DNA of 64,000 bases from Mesobacillus subterraneus (GCF_003937825.1 NZ_RSFW01000010.1:186001-250000); one strand, 5' to 3'; numbered from the stretch's first letter, positions 27,740 through 36,780 are shown. Notes: a model not told the origin generated them from the letters alone. Translations and numbers: made by a program.

Positions 27740-28123
27740 TTACAATGTCTCCGAGACCTTACGCAATATATAATCATCAGGAATGTTTCCTGTATTATAA
27801 AATGTTTCGAAAACCTTAATCGCGTCATTTACTGTTAATACTTCATTCCTATGGATCGTTATTGCCCCTCCAGAGTAATTTATAGAAATTTCCTCTTTGT
27901 TCGGCTTGTCTGAACCAATTACATTTATATTATTTAAATCCTTAAATTCAATTGTAAGTCTTAATTTTGCCCCCGCACATTGGACAAAATGACCTGATTC
28001 ATTAGTAAGGATAAAAAAAGACTTGAAACGAGGATTAATTTCCTTCAGGTGTTTTGTGATTAATTCGAGTGTTGGATTTTTAATTTTCTTAGTTTCCCCA
28101 TCCAATTCAAACTGAAAATTCAT
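27740..28123 (-). CDS. Hypothetical cytoplasmic protein, possible immunity protein
   Basis: A 127-residue soluble protein. It has a stretch FFILTNESGHFVQCAGAKLR, then AITIHRNEVLTVNDAIKVFE, and an acidic-basic balance typical of small immunity proteins, but no family is certain. The start at ATG 28123 is set by GGAGG 8 bases upstream; a longer frame begins 15 bases earlier. It is the last array gene before the IS110 element. Confidence 0.6.
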   Translation of the reverse strand: MNFQFELDGETKKIKNPTLELITKHLKEINPRFKSFFILTNESGHFVQCAGAKLRLTIEFKDLNNINVIGSDKPNKEEISINYSGGAITIHRNEVLTVNDAIKVFETFYNTGNIPDDYILRKVSETL

Positions 28124-28183
28124 CTTTCTAACCTCCATAACCTCATATATATAAAGGTTTCTTCAAGAGCAGTTTAATAAAAT

Positions 28184-28213
28184 CCTTGTTGAACTAAACT
28201 CCCTCAATAAAGG
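28184..28213. repeat. Array hairpin repeat, degenerate copy at the IS110 flank
   Basis: CCTTGTTGAACTAA, ACTCCC, TCAATAAAGG; only the outer arms pair. The IS110 element begins just to its right. Confidence 0.55.
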
Positions 28214-28214
28214 A

Positions 28215-28627
28215 AGTCATAACGCCCAATTTCTCTGGTTTTCTCAGTATTTCACTAGTAGCCATTTCAGGCTTGAATGTCGCCATTATGGTTGGATTTA
28301 TCTTACGAGGATAAATTTGGACTTCAAAAGCAAAAAGAACTTATAACCGTGCTACCACTAATTTACAATAATTGGTGGCTAAGGTATTTATTTTATGACC
28401 GCACTGGTGGATGTCCACATTTCTCATGGAGGTCAACCCTCCCATGCCTCACAGAGTCTTTGCTCTCAAATTCCTTCGTCCAACCTTTCCATGAGGTGGA
28501 TGTCAGTCATGCTGCCCCACAGGGTCAATGCCCGAAGTTTAGTTGCTTTGCTGACTAATCCGTGCTTCAAATATATATGACGTACTTCAACCTAAAAACT
28601 ACCTGTTACTCTACAGTTTCTACCAAA
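28215..28627 (-). other. Non-coding 3' region of the IS110 element, possible bridge RNA
   Basis: Over 400 bp downstream of the transposase have no supported ORF but contain short paired motifs, for example GGTGGATGTCCACATTTC and CCATGAGGTGGATGTC. IS110-family elements encode a structured bridge RNA in a non-coding end; in the IS1111-type subgroup it is downstream of the gene. Whether this region is transcribed is not shown. Confidence 0.45.
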
Positions 28628-29923
28628 TTAAGCGGCCAATTTACCTTCAATTCGTTCTCTCATATGAGGGATATCCTTTAACATTCTTTCTTCACTGAAC
28701 TCAAATTGCTTTTTGCCTATGGCAAAGAAAATACGAATCAATTTATTGCACAAGGCGATTAAGGACTGCATCTTCTTTAAAGGATTATCGGGACGCTGGG
28801 TATAGTAGGTATGCAAAGCCTTGAATGCTTGGTTCTTGGCGACCATAATCATACACACCCTGAACAGGAGTGCTCTCAGCTTCTTCCTGCCTCTTTTGGT
28901 TATCTTGGTTTGTCCCTTATGCTTACCAGAAGTGTTTTCCTTCAAGCTCAAACCTGCCAGTTTGATGATTTGTCTTGGGTGGGAGTAATCTTGTAGATCT
29001 CCCACTTCGGCAAAGAAGCCGGCAACAGTATCTCTTCCTACACCCTTGATCGCCAACATTTGCTGGACACCAGGGATATGTTCAATCAGGTTATCTATCT
29101 TTGAATCTAATTCTTCAAATTTCATCTGGATTAAATCATACTTATCTAGCAGTGTAGTCAATTCAAGTTTCGCCATAGCTGCACCCTGGCGAAGCCCGAT
29201 TGATTCTGTCGCTGCACGTTTCAACTCTTGTATCTTGTTTATTCCCACACTTCGGGTAACTGCTTTCCTTAGATGAATCAATAAATCCTGATCAGAATAG
29301 CCAACCAGTTCATGTGGTAAGGCTTCCAGCCTCAAAAATTGCAGGGCTGCTTTCCCTTCCCAGCTTTTAAAAACCGTCAAAAACTCGGGGAAATACCGGT
29401 CTATCCAGTTGTGAATCTGCCCCTGCACGGTTTGAAGGTCATCAGTCAGTAGATCACGAATTTTTTTCGCCACCCTGAGTTCTGCATAAACTCCTTGTGG
29501 AATCGTAGGTTCGGCGTATCTACCATCCTTGACCAGCTGTGCAATGACTCTGGCATCTTTCACATCGTTTTTTGTCGGTGAATTGTCGTCGAGTTCCTTG
29601 CTTTTCTTTACATGTAACGGATTAACAGCTACAAACTTTATCTTATTTTCTTTCAGAACGTGAGCTAGGTTTAACCAATAATGACCGGTTGGCTCCATGC
29701 CTACAATCACTTTTTCCATCTCCTGTTCCTTTTTAAGTTGAAGGATCCAGTCGAGGAAAAGTTGAAACCCTTGCTTGGTATTATCAAAAAAGCAAGGTGA
29801 CCCAAACTCCATACCTCTATAGTCCTGCGCGCGTGCGACATGTTTGAACTTTGCGATATCAACACCTATAATTAGAGTCTGAGAAGTAATTTGAGCAATT
29901 TTATCATTTTGGTTATAATTCAT
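28628..29923 (-). CDS. IS110-family transposase (DEDD recombinase)
   Basis: A 431-residue protein. The N-terminal RuvC-like DEDD domain begins LIIGVDIAKFKHVARAQD, with EPTGHYWLNL and the aspartate cluster NDVKDARVIAQLV. The C-terminal transposase domain has IPGVQQMLAIKGVGRDTVAG followed by LAGLSLKENTSGKHKGQTKI, which carries the catalytic serine region. AGGAGG precedes the ATG. Full length and intact; such enzymes use an RNA-guided, RNA-bridge mechanism. Confidence 0.93.
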   Translation of the reverse strand: MNYNQNDKIAQITSQTLIIGVDIAKFKHVARAQDYRGMEFGSPCFFDNTKQGFQLFLDWILQLKKEQEMEKVIVGMEPTGHYWLNLAHVLKENKIKFVAVNPLHVKKSKELDDNSPTKNDVKDARVIAQLVKDGRYAEPTIPQGVYAELRVAKKIRDLLTDDLQTVQGQIHNWIDRYFPEFLTVFKSWEGKAALQFLRLEALPHELVGYSDQDLLIHLRKAVTRSVGINKIQELKRAATESIGLRQGAAMAKLELTTLLDKYDLIQMKFEELDSKIDNLIEHIPGVQQMLAIKGVGRDTVAGFFAEVGDLQDYSHPRQIIKLAGLSLKENTSGKHKGQTKITKRGRKKLRALLFRVCMIMVAKNQAFKALHTYYTQRPDNPLKKMQSLIALCNKLIRIFFAIGKKQFEFSEERMLKDIPHMRERIEGKLAA

Positions 29924-30030
29924 TACACGGCCTCCTGGTATATGAGTTTTGTCCTTTTCGCTGGCCAGCTTCAGGACTCTCTCATTCTACCAAGAGGCTA
30001 TTTTTTTATACAAACTCCATTTTCTTTCAT

Positions 30031-30064
30031 TACAGGAATGCTGCCTCTTTAGTTCAATAACATG
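30031..30064. repeat. Array hairpin repeat copy at the other IS110 flank
   Basis: ATTACAGGAATGCTGCCTC followed by TTTAGTTCAATAAC; it shares the ATTACAGGAAT lead-in with the copy at 25084. It overlaps the 3' end of the next gene. Confidence 0.65.
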
Positions 30065-30576
30065 ATAGCTTCATCGAAAATAGCTTTGTATTTCCTATAA
30101 ATTTGTCCATATGGATCGGAGAGTTTTCCTTTTGGTGTCTTTGGTAGATTTCCTATGTACTGTAATGATTTTATATGATGTTCTAAGCATAAATTAAGGC
30201 CTTTTACCGCTTTGTTATTACAGTTTTCTTTCCTACAATTTTCTTCTGATGCAACAAATGTATTTTCTGTTAAGAATCTGTCCATCAATGCCAAGTACAT
30301 TAGTATTTCGTCAGGAGCAGTATAATGTTCTACTTCCCACTTCTTTATTTCAATTGAAGGAATTTTAAACAAATATTCTCCATTACCAAAATTCCAAGCA
30401 TAGCTCCCCTGCCACAGTTGATTGCATTCATTGCATACATACAATTTTTCTTCACCATTAGAGTGTTTAGCAATTAATCTAAATCTTTTCTTTAGCATTT
30501 TACTTTCTTTAATACGTTTTGATATATCATTTCTTTGCAAGGTTAAATCTTTAACGCTATCACATCCGCAATTCAT
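30049..30576 (-). CDS. Hypothetical protein with two cysteine/histidine clusters
   Basis: A 175-residue soluble protein. It starts MNCGCDS and has CNECNQLWQGSYAW in the first half, then CRKENCNNKAVKGLNLCLEHH in the second, so it probably binds two zinc ions. I chose the ATG at 30576 (GGGGA upstream); a start 24 bases earlier is possible. The role is unknown. Its 3' end runs into an array hairpin repeat. Confidence 0.6.
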   Translation of the reverse strand: MNCGCDSVKDLTLQRNDISKRIKESKMLKKRFRLIAKHSNGEEKLYVCNECNQLWQGSYAWNFGNGEYLFKIPSIEIKKWEVEHYTAPDEILMYLALMDRFLTENTFVASEENCRKENCNNKAVKGLNLCLEHHIKSLQYIGNLPKTPKGKLSDPYGQIYRKYKAIFDEAIMLLN

Positions 30577-30603
30577 TACGAATCCCCATTTCATCTTCAT
30601 ATC

Positions 30604-30638
30604 CTACTTGAGCTAACCTGCTTCTATAGCTCAATAAG
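30604..30638. repeat. Array hairpin repeat, covarying copy
   Basis: CTACTTGAGCTA, loop ACCTGCTTCTA, TAGCTCAATAAG: TTGAGCTA pairs perfectly with TAGCTCAA. It overlaps the 3' end of the hydrolase gene. Confidence 0.8.
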
Positions 30639-31485
30639 AAACCGTTTCTTTTAAGTAAGTTGAGATGACTTGTCTAAACAACGACTTTTCTTCAAGGAAA
30701 GGGTAATGATTGCTTTCATTAAAAGCAACTAGTTGTGATTTTGGTATTAGCTTATTCATTTCTACGGAGAAAGAATGCGGGCATTGCACATCGTACCGGC
30801 CACTCAATATTAAAGTATTAGTTGAGATCTTTCCTAACTCACGGGTTACATCAAAAATCATTTCTTCCCTAATAAAGAAGTTCAGTCTTGGAGCAGACAT
30901 CTTTTTATGTATGCCTAAAGAAAAGTATTCATCATACTTATCCTGGTGAAATAGAGACAGTTTAGTTCTCTCTTTTGAGAAACGCGCCCTTTCACTAGGT
31001 GTTAAATCAGAGCGTTTTAAAGTCTCAATAAGTAGCTGCATTCGGTCAAAGTTTGGATGGTCTGGATGATAGATACATTCAGAGAATGAATTGGCATATT
31101 TCCTAGCAGCTGCCCCCACAATTATTAGTGAAGTAAGAGACGTGGAAAAATGAATACCGTAGATGACTCCTATCATACCTCCTGTCGAGTGCCCGGCAAA
31201 GCTCCATTTGGAATAGCCCAACGCCTCTCGGATTGCTTCAAGGTCGTAAACAGCATCAAACATACTCAACTCATGAGCCTCAGTAGTCTTACTTGAATTT
31301 CCAGCTCCTTTTAAATTCACAAGGTAGACCGTATTATTCTCTGTCAAAGAATCTGCAAAGTAATCACCAGTATGATTAAACTCTGAATAATGATGAGTCA
31401 CGCAAATTGGATTGCCCTCTCCTTTTACAAAGACCTCAAAGTTTCCGCGTGCGGTATTAATTGTTTTCGTTTCCCAGTAGGTCAT
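30631..31485 (-). CDS. Alpha/beta hydrolase
   Basis: A 284-residue alpha/beta-hydrolase-fold enzyme. The nucleophile elbow reads GHSTGG (Ser about residue 102), preceded by an oxyanion-region HHYSEFNHTG; the acid is likely in LILSGRYDVQCPHSF and the catalytic histidine in FNESNHYPFLEE. It most resembles the proline-iminopeptidase/haloperoxidase-like group; the substrate is unknown. GGAGA lies upstream of the ATG. It is divergent from the tyrosine recombinase gene. Confidence 0.85.
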   Translation of the reverse strand: MTYWETKTINTARGNFEVFVKGEGNPICVTHHYSEFNHTGDYFADSLTENNTVYLVNLKGAGNSSKTTEAHELSMFDAVYDLEAIREALGYSKWSFAGHSTGGMIGVIYGIHFSTSLTSLIIVGAAARKYANSFSECIYHPDHPNFDRMQLLIETLKRSDLTPSERARFSKERTKLSLFHQDKYDEYFSLGIHKKMSAPRLNFFIREEMIFDVTRELGKISTNTLILSGRYDVQCPHSFSVEMNKLIPKSQLVAFNESNHYPFLEEKSLFRQVISTYLKETVSY

Positions 31486-31631
31486 TTTCTAAATCTCCTT
31501 ACCTAGCTAGATATCTTTTTATTAATAGTCTTGGAATAAAAACTTTCATTACTATTAAATACCTTGAGTCTTAATTTCTATAAAACAGGCAATAATTCCT
31601 TTTAGTATCCAAATAAATGGGAGGAATTTGT

Positions 31632-32471
31632 TTGTTATTATCATCTGCGTGGAAATCCTATGAAGCTGATAAACGTATAGAAGGCTTTTCACCTTATACT
31701 TTAAAAGCATATGGAATCCAAGCAAAGCTACTCATTGGTTATTTTAATGATCAGAATATCGATAGTTTCGACACAGAAGGATTAAAGAATTACCTTGTTA
31801 CTCAAGGCAAGGACTTAAAACCCTCAAGTTTGGCCCACAGAATTCGGTTTATGAAGTCATTGTTTCGCTGGTGTCACGAGGAAGGCCATTTATCCAGTAA
31901 TCCAGCAGCAAAGATCAAGGAACCTAAAGCCGGCAAGAGAATCCCAAAGTTTCTATCAGAAAGGGAGATTGAACTTTTACGTGAAGCCTGTATTAGCCCT
32001 ATGGAAAAGGCACTATTCGAATTGATGTTTTCTACTGGCTGCAGAATTGGGGAAATCGCTGCACTGGATCGCAATTGCATTAATTGGTCTAACCGCTCTG
32101 CCATCTTCAGGGGAAAGGGTGACAAGGAACGAGAAGTGTATTTTAATATTCGGGCAGAGTTATGGCTTAAGCGATACATTGATAGCCGCCAGGATAAAGA
32201 TCCGGCCATTTTTGTAACAGAGAGAAAGCCACACAGGATGAGTATTGCCCAAATGAGGTATTACATTAAGAAAATCTCAGCACGTGCCGGCATAGATAAG
32301 GAAATTCATCCTCACCAACTTAGACACAGCTATGCTACCCATTTATTGAATAATGGAGCACCAGTTGAAGTTATCCAAAGCCTTTTGGGCCACGAGAAAA
32401 GTGAAACCACTCGAATATATGCCCAACTAAGCGGAAGGCTGAGACAGGAGTTTTACCAGAAATATTTCTAA
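31632..32471 (+). CDS. Tyrosine recombinase, XerC/D-like, intact copy
   Basis: A 279-residue site-specific recombinase. The N-terminal SAM-like core-binding domain (GFSPYTLKAYGIQAKLLIGY) precedes a complete catalytic set: Arg in STGCRIGEIAALD, Lys in FRGKGDKEREV, HxxR in HPHQLRHSYATHLL, His in LLGHEKSETT and the nucleophile Tyr in TRIYAQ. The TTG start lies 7 bases after GGGAGG. A hairpin terminator follows. It is one of only a few plus-strand genes in the array and has a second, broken copy 13.8 kb away. It lacks the extra domain typical of integron integrases. Confidence 0.9.
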   Translation: MLLSSAWKSYEADKRIEGFSPYTLKAYGIQAKLLIGYFNDQNIDSFDTEGLKNYLVTQGKDLKPSSLAHRIRFMKSLFRWCHEEGHLSSNPAAKIKEPKAGKRIPKFLSEREIELLREACISPMEKALFELMFSTGCRIGEIAALDRNCINWSNRSAIFRGKGDKEREVYFNIRAELWLKRYIDSRQDKDPAIFVTERKPHRMSIAQMRYYIKKISARAGIDKEIHPHQLRHSYATHLLNNGAPVEVIQSLLGHEKSETTRIYAQLSGRLRQEFYQKYF

Positions 32472-32481
32472 GAAAGCGAAG

Positions 32482-32508
32482 AAGCAACGCAAATTATGCG
32501 TTGCTTCT
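32482..32508 (+). terminator. Hairpin after the recombinase gene
   Basis: GAAGCAACGCA and TGCGTTGCTTC with loop AATTA. The same hairpin follows the broken copy at 46149-46177. Confidence 0.8.
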
Positions 32509-32586
32509 ATACTCTTGCACCCTATAGTTTAGATATAGCCGCCCTGAGAGGACGACACATATAATCGAATGGTATTAATGCACAGG

Positions 32587-33681
32587 TTAAAAATTCCGAG
32601 AGATTATATAAAGTTCTTTCTCCTCTTTTTGATTATATATTACCACCTGATAAGTATTACTTTTATTTTCACCTATCCCAGAAATAACCAATTTGTCATT
32701 TCCTCGTTTAGGAAATTCAATAATTTTATCTGAAATAATATCTTTATAGAATGAGTTTCCTTCGTAGCCTACAAAACATTCCGCAATGATATTATTGTTT
32801 ATAAGTGCCCATCCATTAAACTCTTCCCCAACAAAGGAAACCAAATTATTCTCAGTATCAATTATTTTTAAATCTAAGATATTGTAAAAAGTGGCTTCCA
32901 GTTCTATTAGGTTTTTTTTGGTAATTCCCCCAATAGAATTAATAAAAAGGATAAACAATGTATTATCATTAAAACCAATAAGGGTTGATTCCTCATCAAA
33001 ACTTAACCTTACACCAACAACATCATTCAATTCCATATCATCAACATTAATAGATCTTTCCTGAATAATATTTCCCTTAAAATCCATTTTTCGGTGTAAT
33101 AAATTCCCCTTATCCCACGCTATCATTTGGATGTATTCCCGCTGAGTAATCATCTTATTATTTATTGGCTTGTCGATTTTTAAAACTTCACGCTTTTTTA
33201 AAGAATTATCCTTAAATTCTAGTTTCATTAATTGGTCTGGCTTATTTCCAAAACTATCATTGGTATAAAATAAAACCATATTGTTAAAAGTCCCCAACCA
33301 TTCACCAACAAAAGGACGATACTTTTTTACATTTCCTAATTCCTGACGCTTTGATAATGGAAGAATTATTTCTTTTTCCTCTGTATCACCAAGTGTACAC
33401 CAAACTGAGTTATTCGGAGCAATAAATAACGTTGGCATCATCCCCTCCGTTTCTTTTAAAACTTTTAGGATGTTTCCCGTACTATCTAACTCCAAATACA
33501 GATTTAAATATTCCCCATTAAAATAAGTAGTTAAAGAGTAATAAAAAAGATCATTAACGAAAACTATATGGTTATTGTGAGCGATTTTTTCATTAGCTTT
33601 TATTTTAATATATACTCCAAAAGGTTCTGTTTCCCTATAAATCGTTAATAAACCAGAAGCATCCTGAAGGTCATTTAACAT
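32587..33681 (-). CDS. Hypothetical protein, possible beta-propeller
   Basis: A 364-residue protein without signal peptide or membrane segment. It is rich in alternating beta-strand-like segments with repeated patterns such as NNMVLFYTND, GNLLHRKMDFKGNI and NTLFILFINSIGGI, suggesting a propeller-like fold. No family is recognised. GAGGGG lies upstream of the ATG. It is the longest minus-strand gene in the array and adjoins the recombinase in a convergent arrangement. Confidence 0.6.
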   Translation of the reverse strand: MLNDLQDASGLLTIYRETEPFGVYIKIKANEKIAHNNHIVFVNDLFYYSLTTYFNGEYLNLYLELDSTGNILKVLKETEGMMPTLFIAPNNSVWCTLGDTEEKEIILPLSKRQELGNVKKYRPFVGEWLGTFNNMVLFYTNDSFGNKPDQLMKLEFKDNSLKKREVLKIDKPINNKMITQREYIQMIAWDKGNLLHRKMDFKGNIIQERSINVDDMELNDVVGVRLSFDEESTLIGFNDNTLFILFINSIGGITKKNLIELEATFYNILDLKIIDTENNLVSFVGEEFNGWALINNNIIAECFVGYEGNSFYKDIISDKIIEFPKRGNDKLVISGIGENKSNTYQVVIYNQKEEKELYIISRNF

Positions 33682-33767
33682 ACTCCATATCCCCTCATTT
33701 AATAAAGTGTCTAACTTTATGGGGTCACATCAGCCTGGATCAACGTACCCGTATGATAATCAAGACA

Positions 33768-34199
33768 CTAATTCAGTTTGGTTTTTATGTTATTTTTATA
33801 AATATCCACTTTGTTCGCAGCAAATTTTAAAGATTGTGATTTCCCATTGATTGTAAGGCCAATATTAATGAATAAAGGCAAATCAATTTTTTTAATCATA
33901 TCTTCTAAGGCATAATATTCATCCTGTTTATTGTTATATAAAATAACTGAACTAATTGATACCTCGTCGTCTTCTATATCTAGGTTACACATCATAGGAT
34001 ATTTATCGCCATTATTTGTCATTAATTCTCCTAATACAATTGAACCGTTTAACTCTTCTGTAAAGTTCTTTGTTTCAGATGGTCTTACCCAAGTCTCATC
34101 TTGTTCTTCGTTCTCTTCTTCATCTATTGCCCATTCCCATATAGGATTTTCCTTTAAGTCCTCAATGGTTAATTCATCAACTGGTTTGCTCTTACTCAT
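33768..34199 (-). CDS. Hypothetical acidic protein
   Basis: A 143-residue cytoplasmic protein. It starts MSKSKPVDELTIEDLKENP and has an acidic segment AIDEEENEEQDETWVRP, then a beta-rich domain (GSIVLGELMTNNGDKYPM). AGGAGG lies 9 bases before the chosen ATG; 11 extra upstream codons are possible but unsupported. No family recognised, though the DEETWVRP-type phrase seems to recur in small Bacillus proteins. Confidence 0.6.
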   Translation of the reverse strand: MSKSKPVDELTIEDLKENPIWEWAIDEEENEEQDETWVRPSETKNFTEELNGSIVLGELMTNNGDKYPMMCNLDIEDDEVSISSVILYNNKQDEYYALEDMIKKIDLPLFINIGLTINGKSQSLKFAANKVDIYKNNIKTKLN

Positions 34200-34246
34200 A
34201 ATCTCATTCCTCCTCACTACAAATTTTTCCATTAAAAATCCAAATT

Positions 34247-34281
34247 CTTATTAAAGATTACTGCTTCGTTAGCTTCATAAG
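34247..34281. repeat. Array hairpin repeat copy
   Basis: CTTATTAAAGAT, loop TACTGCTTCG, TTAGCTTCATAAG, followed by GAATTCAACACC. Confidence 0.65.
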
Positions 34282-34355
34282 GAATTCAACACCGGTTAAG
34301 TATATATTTATACACAGTGGTAATTGTTCTTTATATTTTTCTTATGAAAATATAA

Positions 34356-34733
34356 CTATATATTTGAAGCAATATATTTTTCGTACCAACCACGACCTGT
34401 TTCCCATTCCTTTACAGGATTTTTTTCACCTAAAATTTCAACACAAGCAGCAGCCATTATATATTCTTTTAATCCGTTTTCTTCACCTTTGGCAAACTTT
34501 TCAAGAAAGTGGTCAAGTGCTACTTGTTTTTTAGAAACTATGTTATGGAACTCTTGCGGTTGTGCTTTAATATAAGCGTTGGTATGTGATGAAAAACTGT
34601 TAACGTTTTTTGAGTTTACAATTGTGTCAAGGTCGCTATCAATATGACGTATTGTTTCCATCTTTCTCTCAGCACTCAAAAAACCGAACGCACTTATTAG
34701 TACCAGAACACAAAGTATTAAAAGTTTCTTCAT
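34356..34733 (-). CDS. Hypothetical secreted protein
   Basis: A 125-residue protein with an N-terminal signal peptide (MKKLLILCVLVLISAFGFLS). The mature part is helical and ends EYIMAAACVEILGEKNPVKE, followed by WETGRGWYEKYI. GGAGGG precedes the ATG by 8 bases. I recall similar short secreted proteins in Bacillus but no function. It lies between hairpin repeats of the array. Confidence 0.65.
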   Translation of the reverse strand: MKKLLILCVLVLISAFGFLSAERKMETIRHIDSDLDTIVNSKNVNSFSSHTNAYIKAQPQEFHNIVSKKQVALDHFLEKFAKGEENGLKEYIMAAACVEILGEKNPVKEWETGRGWYEKYIASNI

Positions 34734-35131
34734 TTAAAATTCCCTCCGCACCACACCGGAATTAAACACTTTTATTGAATCATTCTACATATCTTTAATA
34801 AAACCTTCTTGTGCTAACCTGCATCAATAGTTGAATAAGCGATAGCCTTGTTCTGCTATCGCACCTGATTGTTGAATAAGCAATGTTTGCTTCACAAACA
34901 TAAAAATCATATCTAATAGGAATTCTTATTGTTTGTTATACCTTTCTTTACTGAGACCACATTCGACTATTAAAAGCAACTTATGAAAAGAATGTGCTCT
35001 TAATGAATCTTCGTTATATAAAACATGCCGTTTTTCTTTATAGACATATTGACAGGAATTAATTTATATCATAAATTATACATATAATAACTATGCATAG
35101 ATATACTACGCATTTGGAAGGTGGACTGTTT
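34734..35131. repeat. 398-bp gap with tandem array repeats
   Basis: Contains CTTCTTGTGCTAACCTGCATC with TAGTTGAATAAG (34807-34840), a hairpin GCGATAGC/GCTATCGC (34839-34862) and a second right arm, CACCTGATTGTTGAATAAG (34862-34880). The remainder should hold the padR promoter. Confidence 0.65.
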
Positions 35132-35476
35132 ATGAAGATAAGCAAAGAATTGCTAAAGGGTAGTACCACTACTCTTATTTTGAGTTTGCTTAATTCTAAA
35201 CCAATGTACGGCTATGAAATTATCAAAGAACTGGAATCGAAGTCTAATGGAATTTTTAGTTTTAAAGAAGGCACGATCTATCCCATCCTTCACAGCCTTG
35301 AGGAAAAAGAATTAATTGTATCATACTGGGGCGAAGGGACCGGAAAGAGAAAGAGGAAATATTACAAGATTAATAACCAGGGTAAAGAATTTATTCAAGA
35401 AAAAAAAGAAGAATGGTCCGTTTTCAAGAATGCTGTTGACGAAGTTTTAAGTGGGGAGAAAATCGTATGGGATTAG
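35132..35476 (+). CDS. PadR-family transcriptional regulator
   Basis: A 114-residue PadR winged-helix repressor: LILSLLNSKPMYGYEIIKEL, then FKEGTIYPILHSLEEKELI and the wing KRKRKYYKINNQGKEF. AAGGTGG lies 7 bases before the chosen ATG; 13 upstream codons are unsupported. Its 3' end overlaps the start of the next gene by 10 bp, so the two are coupled. PadR proteins of this type usually repress the adjacent membrane-protein gene in response to envelope stress or small molecules. Confidence 0.9.
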   Translation: MKISKELLKGSTTTLILSLLNSKPMYGYEIIKELESKSNGIFSFKEGTIYPILHSLEEKELIVSYWGEGTGKRKRKYYKINNQGKEFIQEKKEEWSVFKNAVDEVLSGEKIVWD

Positions 35477-36738
35477 ATAATAAGTTTGAAATGTATATTA
35501 GAGATTTGTGTAAACGGATAAAAAATAAGGATGTACATGCCCATATAAAACTGGAAATTAACGATCACCTTCATACGCTCAAAGAGGAGGCCATGCGTAC
35601 AGGACTTTCAGAAGAAGAGGCTATAGATCAAGCATTAGCACGTATGGGAGATGCAGTAGTTTTGGGAAAGCAGCTTAACAAAACACACAAAGCTCCTATG
35701 GATGTGAAAACGTTGCTGCCAGTGCTGACAGCTTCTCTATTTGGGCTACTGGTTATGTATTGTTTGCAATTCCATTCGGCTTTTACAGAGCTTCAAGAAC
35801 TGAAAGTTTTCAATAAAAGTCTTAGCTTCTACTCGTTGGGTGTCGTGCTCATGCTAAGCCTATTTATGTTTGATTACAGAAGATTGATGAAATACTCCAA
35901 GCACTTCTATGCGGCAACAATCCTCATACTTTTATTGACCGTTCTCATTGGGGTTAGAGTCGATGATGTGCCATTTTTAAATGTAGGCTTTGCCACTATT
36001 AATTTCACCGAAATCACTCCATTCCTTTTGGTCATTGCCTTTGCTGGAATGTTTCATTCCTGGGATTGGAAGGATAATCGAAAGTCTTGGTTTGGAATAG
36101 GTTTTATGTCAATACCAATTTTATTAATGGCGACTACAGGAGCCTTCGCAGCTACTATTATTAGCATCATTGTATGTGCTGCAATCATGCATACGTCAAG
36201 GTCCAGCCTTAAGCAAACTATAACATTCGCAGTTGTTGCTTCTATATGGCCCATCTGGAATCTGCTGTCTCTTTCTCAGAGATACTTCATGGTAACCTCC
36301 TATACAGATCTTAAAATAGGTGAGGCTTATTTTATAGGAAGTGCCCTTCAGGTGACCCCAAATTTCATTTCTGAGGTCCATACAGATTTTATCTTGGCGT
36401 ACATCATCTACTCGTTTGGGTGGCTAGCCGCAATCACGGCTTTAGCTCTGGTTATATTTTTTATTTGTAGAATATCGATTACCGCCAAAAGTGTGAATCC
36501 ACCTTATGGAAAATTGCTAATTACAGGATTGGCAGCAGTCTTTTCAGCTCAGTTTATACTAAGCCTACTAACGAATCTCGGTTTATCTCCACTGACTGGT
36601 GTACCCGTACCATTCATGAGTTATGGAGGTTCACATTTATTGCTGGAGATGATATCCGCAGGACTGATTCTAAGCGTATATAGAAGACGAAAAACCAAGG
36701 AGACAGTTTCCTTGACTCACGGTCCGCAAAGTAATTAG
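35467..36738 (+). CDS. SEDS-family (RodA/FtsW-like) membrane protein with N-terminal HAAS domain
   Basis: A 423-residue protein. Residues 1-75 form a small helical prefix (LEINDHLHTLKEEAMRTGLS, EEEAIDQALARMGD) seen in PadR-linked membrane proteins. The rest has about ten membrane segments and two SEDS signatures: HTDFILAYIIYSFGW, where RodA has its catalytic Asp, and GVPVPFMSYGGSHLLLEM. SEDS proteins polymerise peptidoglycan glycan strands. This one is thus probably a dedicated, PadR-controlled glycosyltransferase or an inactive relative used in stress. It is on the opposite strand to most array genes. Confidence 0.85.
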   Translation: MGLDNKFEMYIRDLCKRIKNKDVHAHIKLEINDHLHTLKEEAMRTGLSEEEAIDQALARMGDAVVLGKQLNKTHKAPMDVKTLLPVLTASLFGLLVMYCLQFHSAFTELQELKVFNKSLSFYSLGVVLMLSLFMFDYRRLMKYSKHFYAATILILLLTVLIGVRVDDVPFLNVGFATINFTEITPFLLVIAFAGMFHSWDWKDNRKSWFGIGFMSIPILLMATTGAFAATIISIIVCAAIMHTSRSSLKQTITFAVVASIWPIWNLLSLSQRYFMVTSYTDLKIGEAYFIGSALQVTPNFISEVHTDFILAYIIYSFGWLAAITALALVIFFICRISITAKSVNPPYGKLLITGLAAVFSAQFILSLLTNLGLSPLTGVPVPFMSYGGSHLLLEMISAGLILSVYRRRKTKETVSLTHGPQSN

Positions 36739-36780
36739 AAGCAACCCATAATGGATTCAATGCTGCAAGAAGCCATTACT

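Larger units (their letters stand above)
28215..30025 (-). mobile_element. IS110-family insertion sequence (ends approximate)
   Basis: One intact IS110-type transposase gene is flanked by about 100 bp upstream and 410 bp of non-coding, structure-rich DNA downstream. No terminal inverted repeats are seen, as usual for this family, so the ends are estimated from where array-type sequence resumes (hairpin repeats near 28184-28213 and 30031-30060). Confidence 0.7.

Noticed and set aside
28277-28558. Plus-strand frames in the IS110 downstream region
   Set aside because: No ribosome sites and no protein-like pattern; structured non-coding sequence is a better reading.
28190-30060. IS110 inserted exactly into the loop of one hairpin repeat
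   Set aside because: The half-sites on each side could be joined into one repeat, but both flanks also match other complete variant copies, so the junction is undecided.
31632-32471. Classical integron integrase
   Set aside because: The recombinase is only 279 residues and lacks the extra helix domain between the catalytic motifs that marks IntI; and no canonical attC core sites were recognised.
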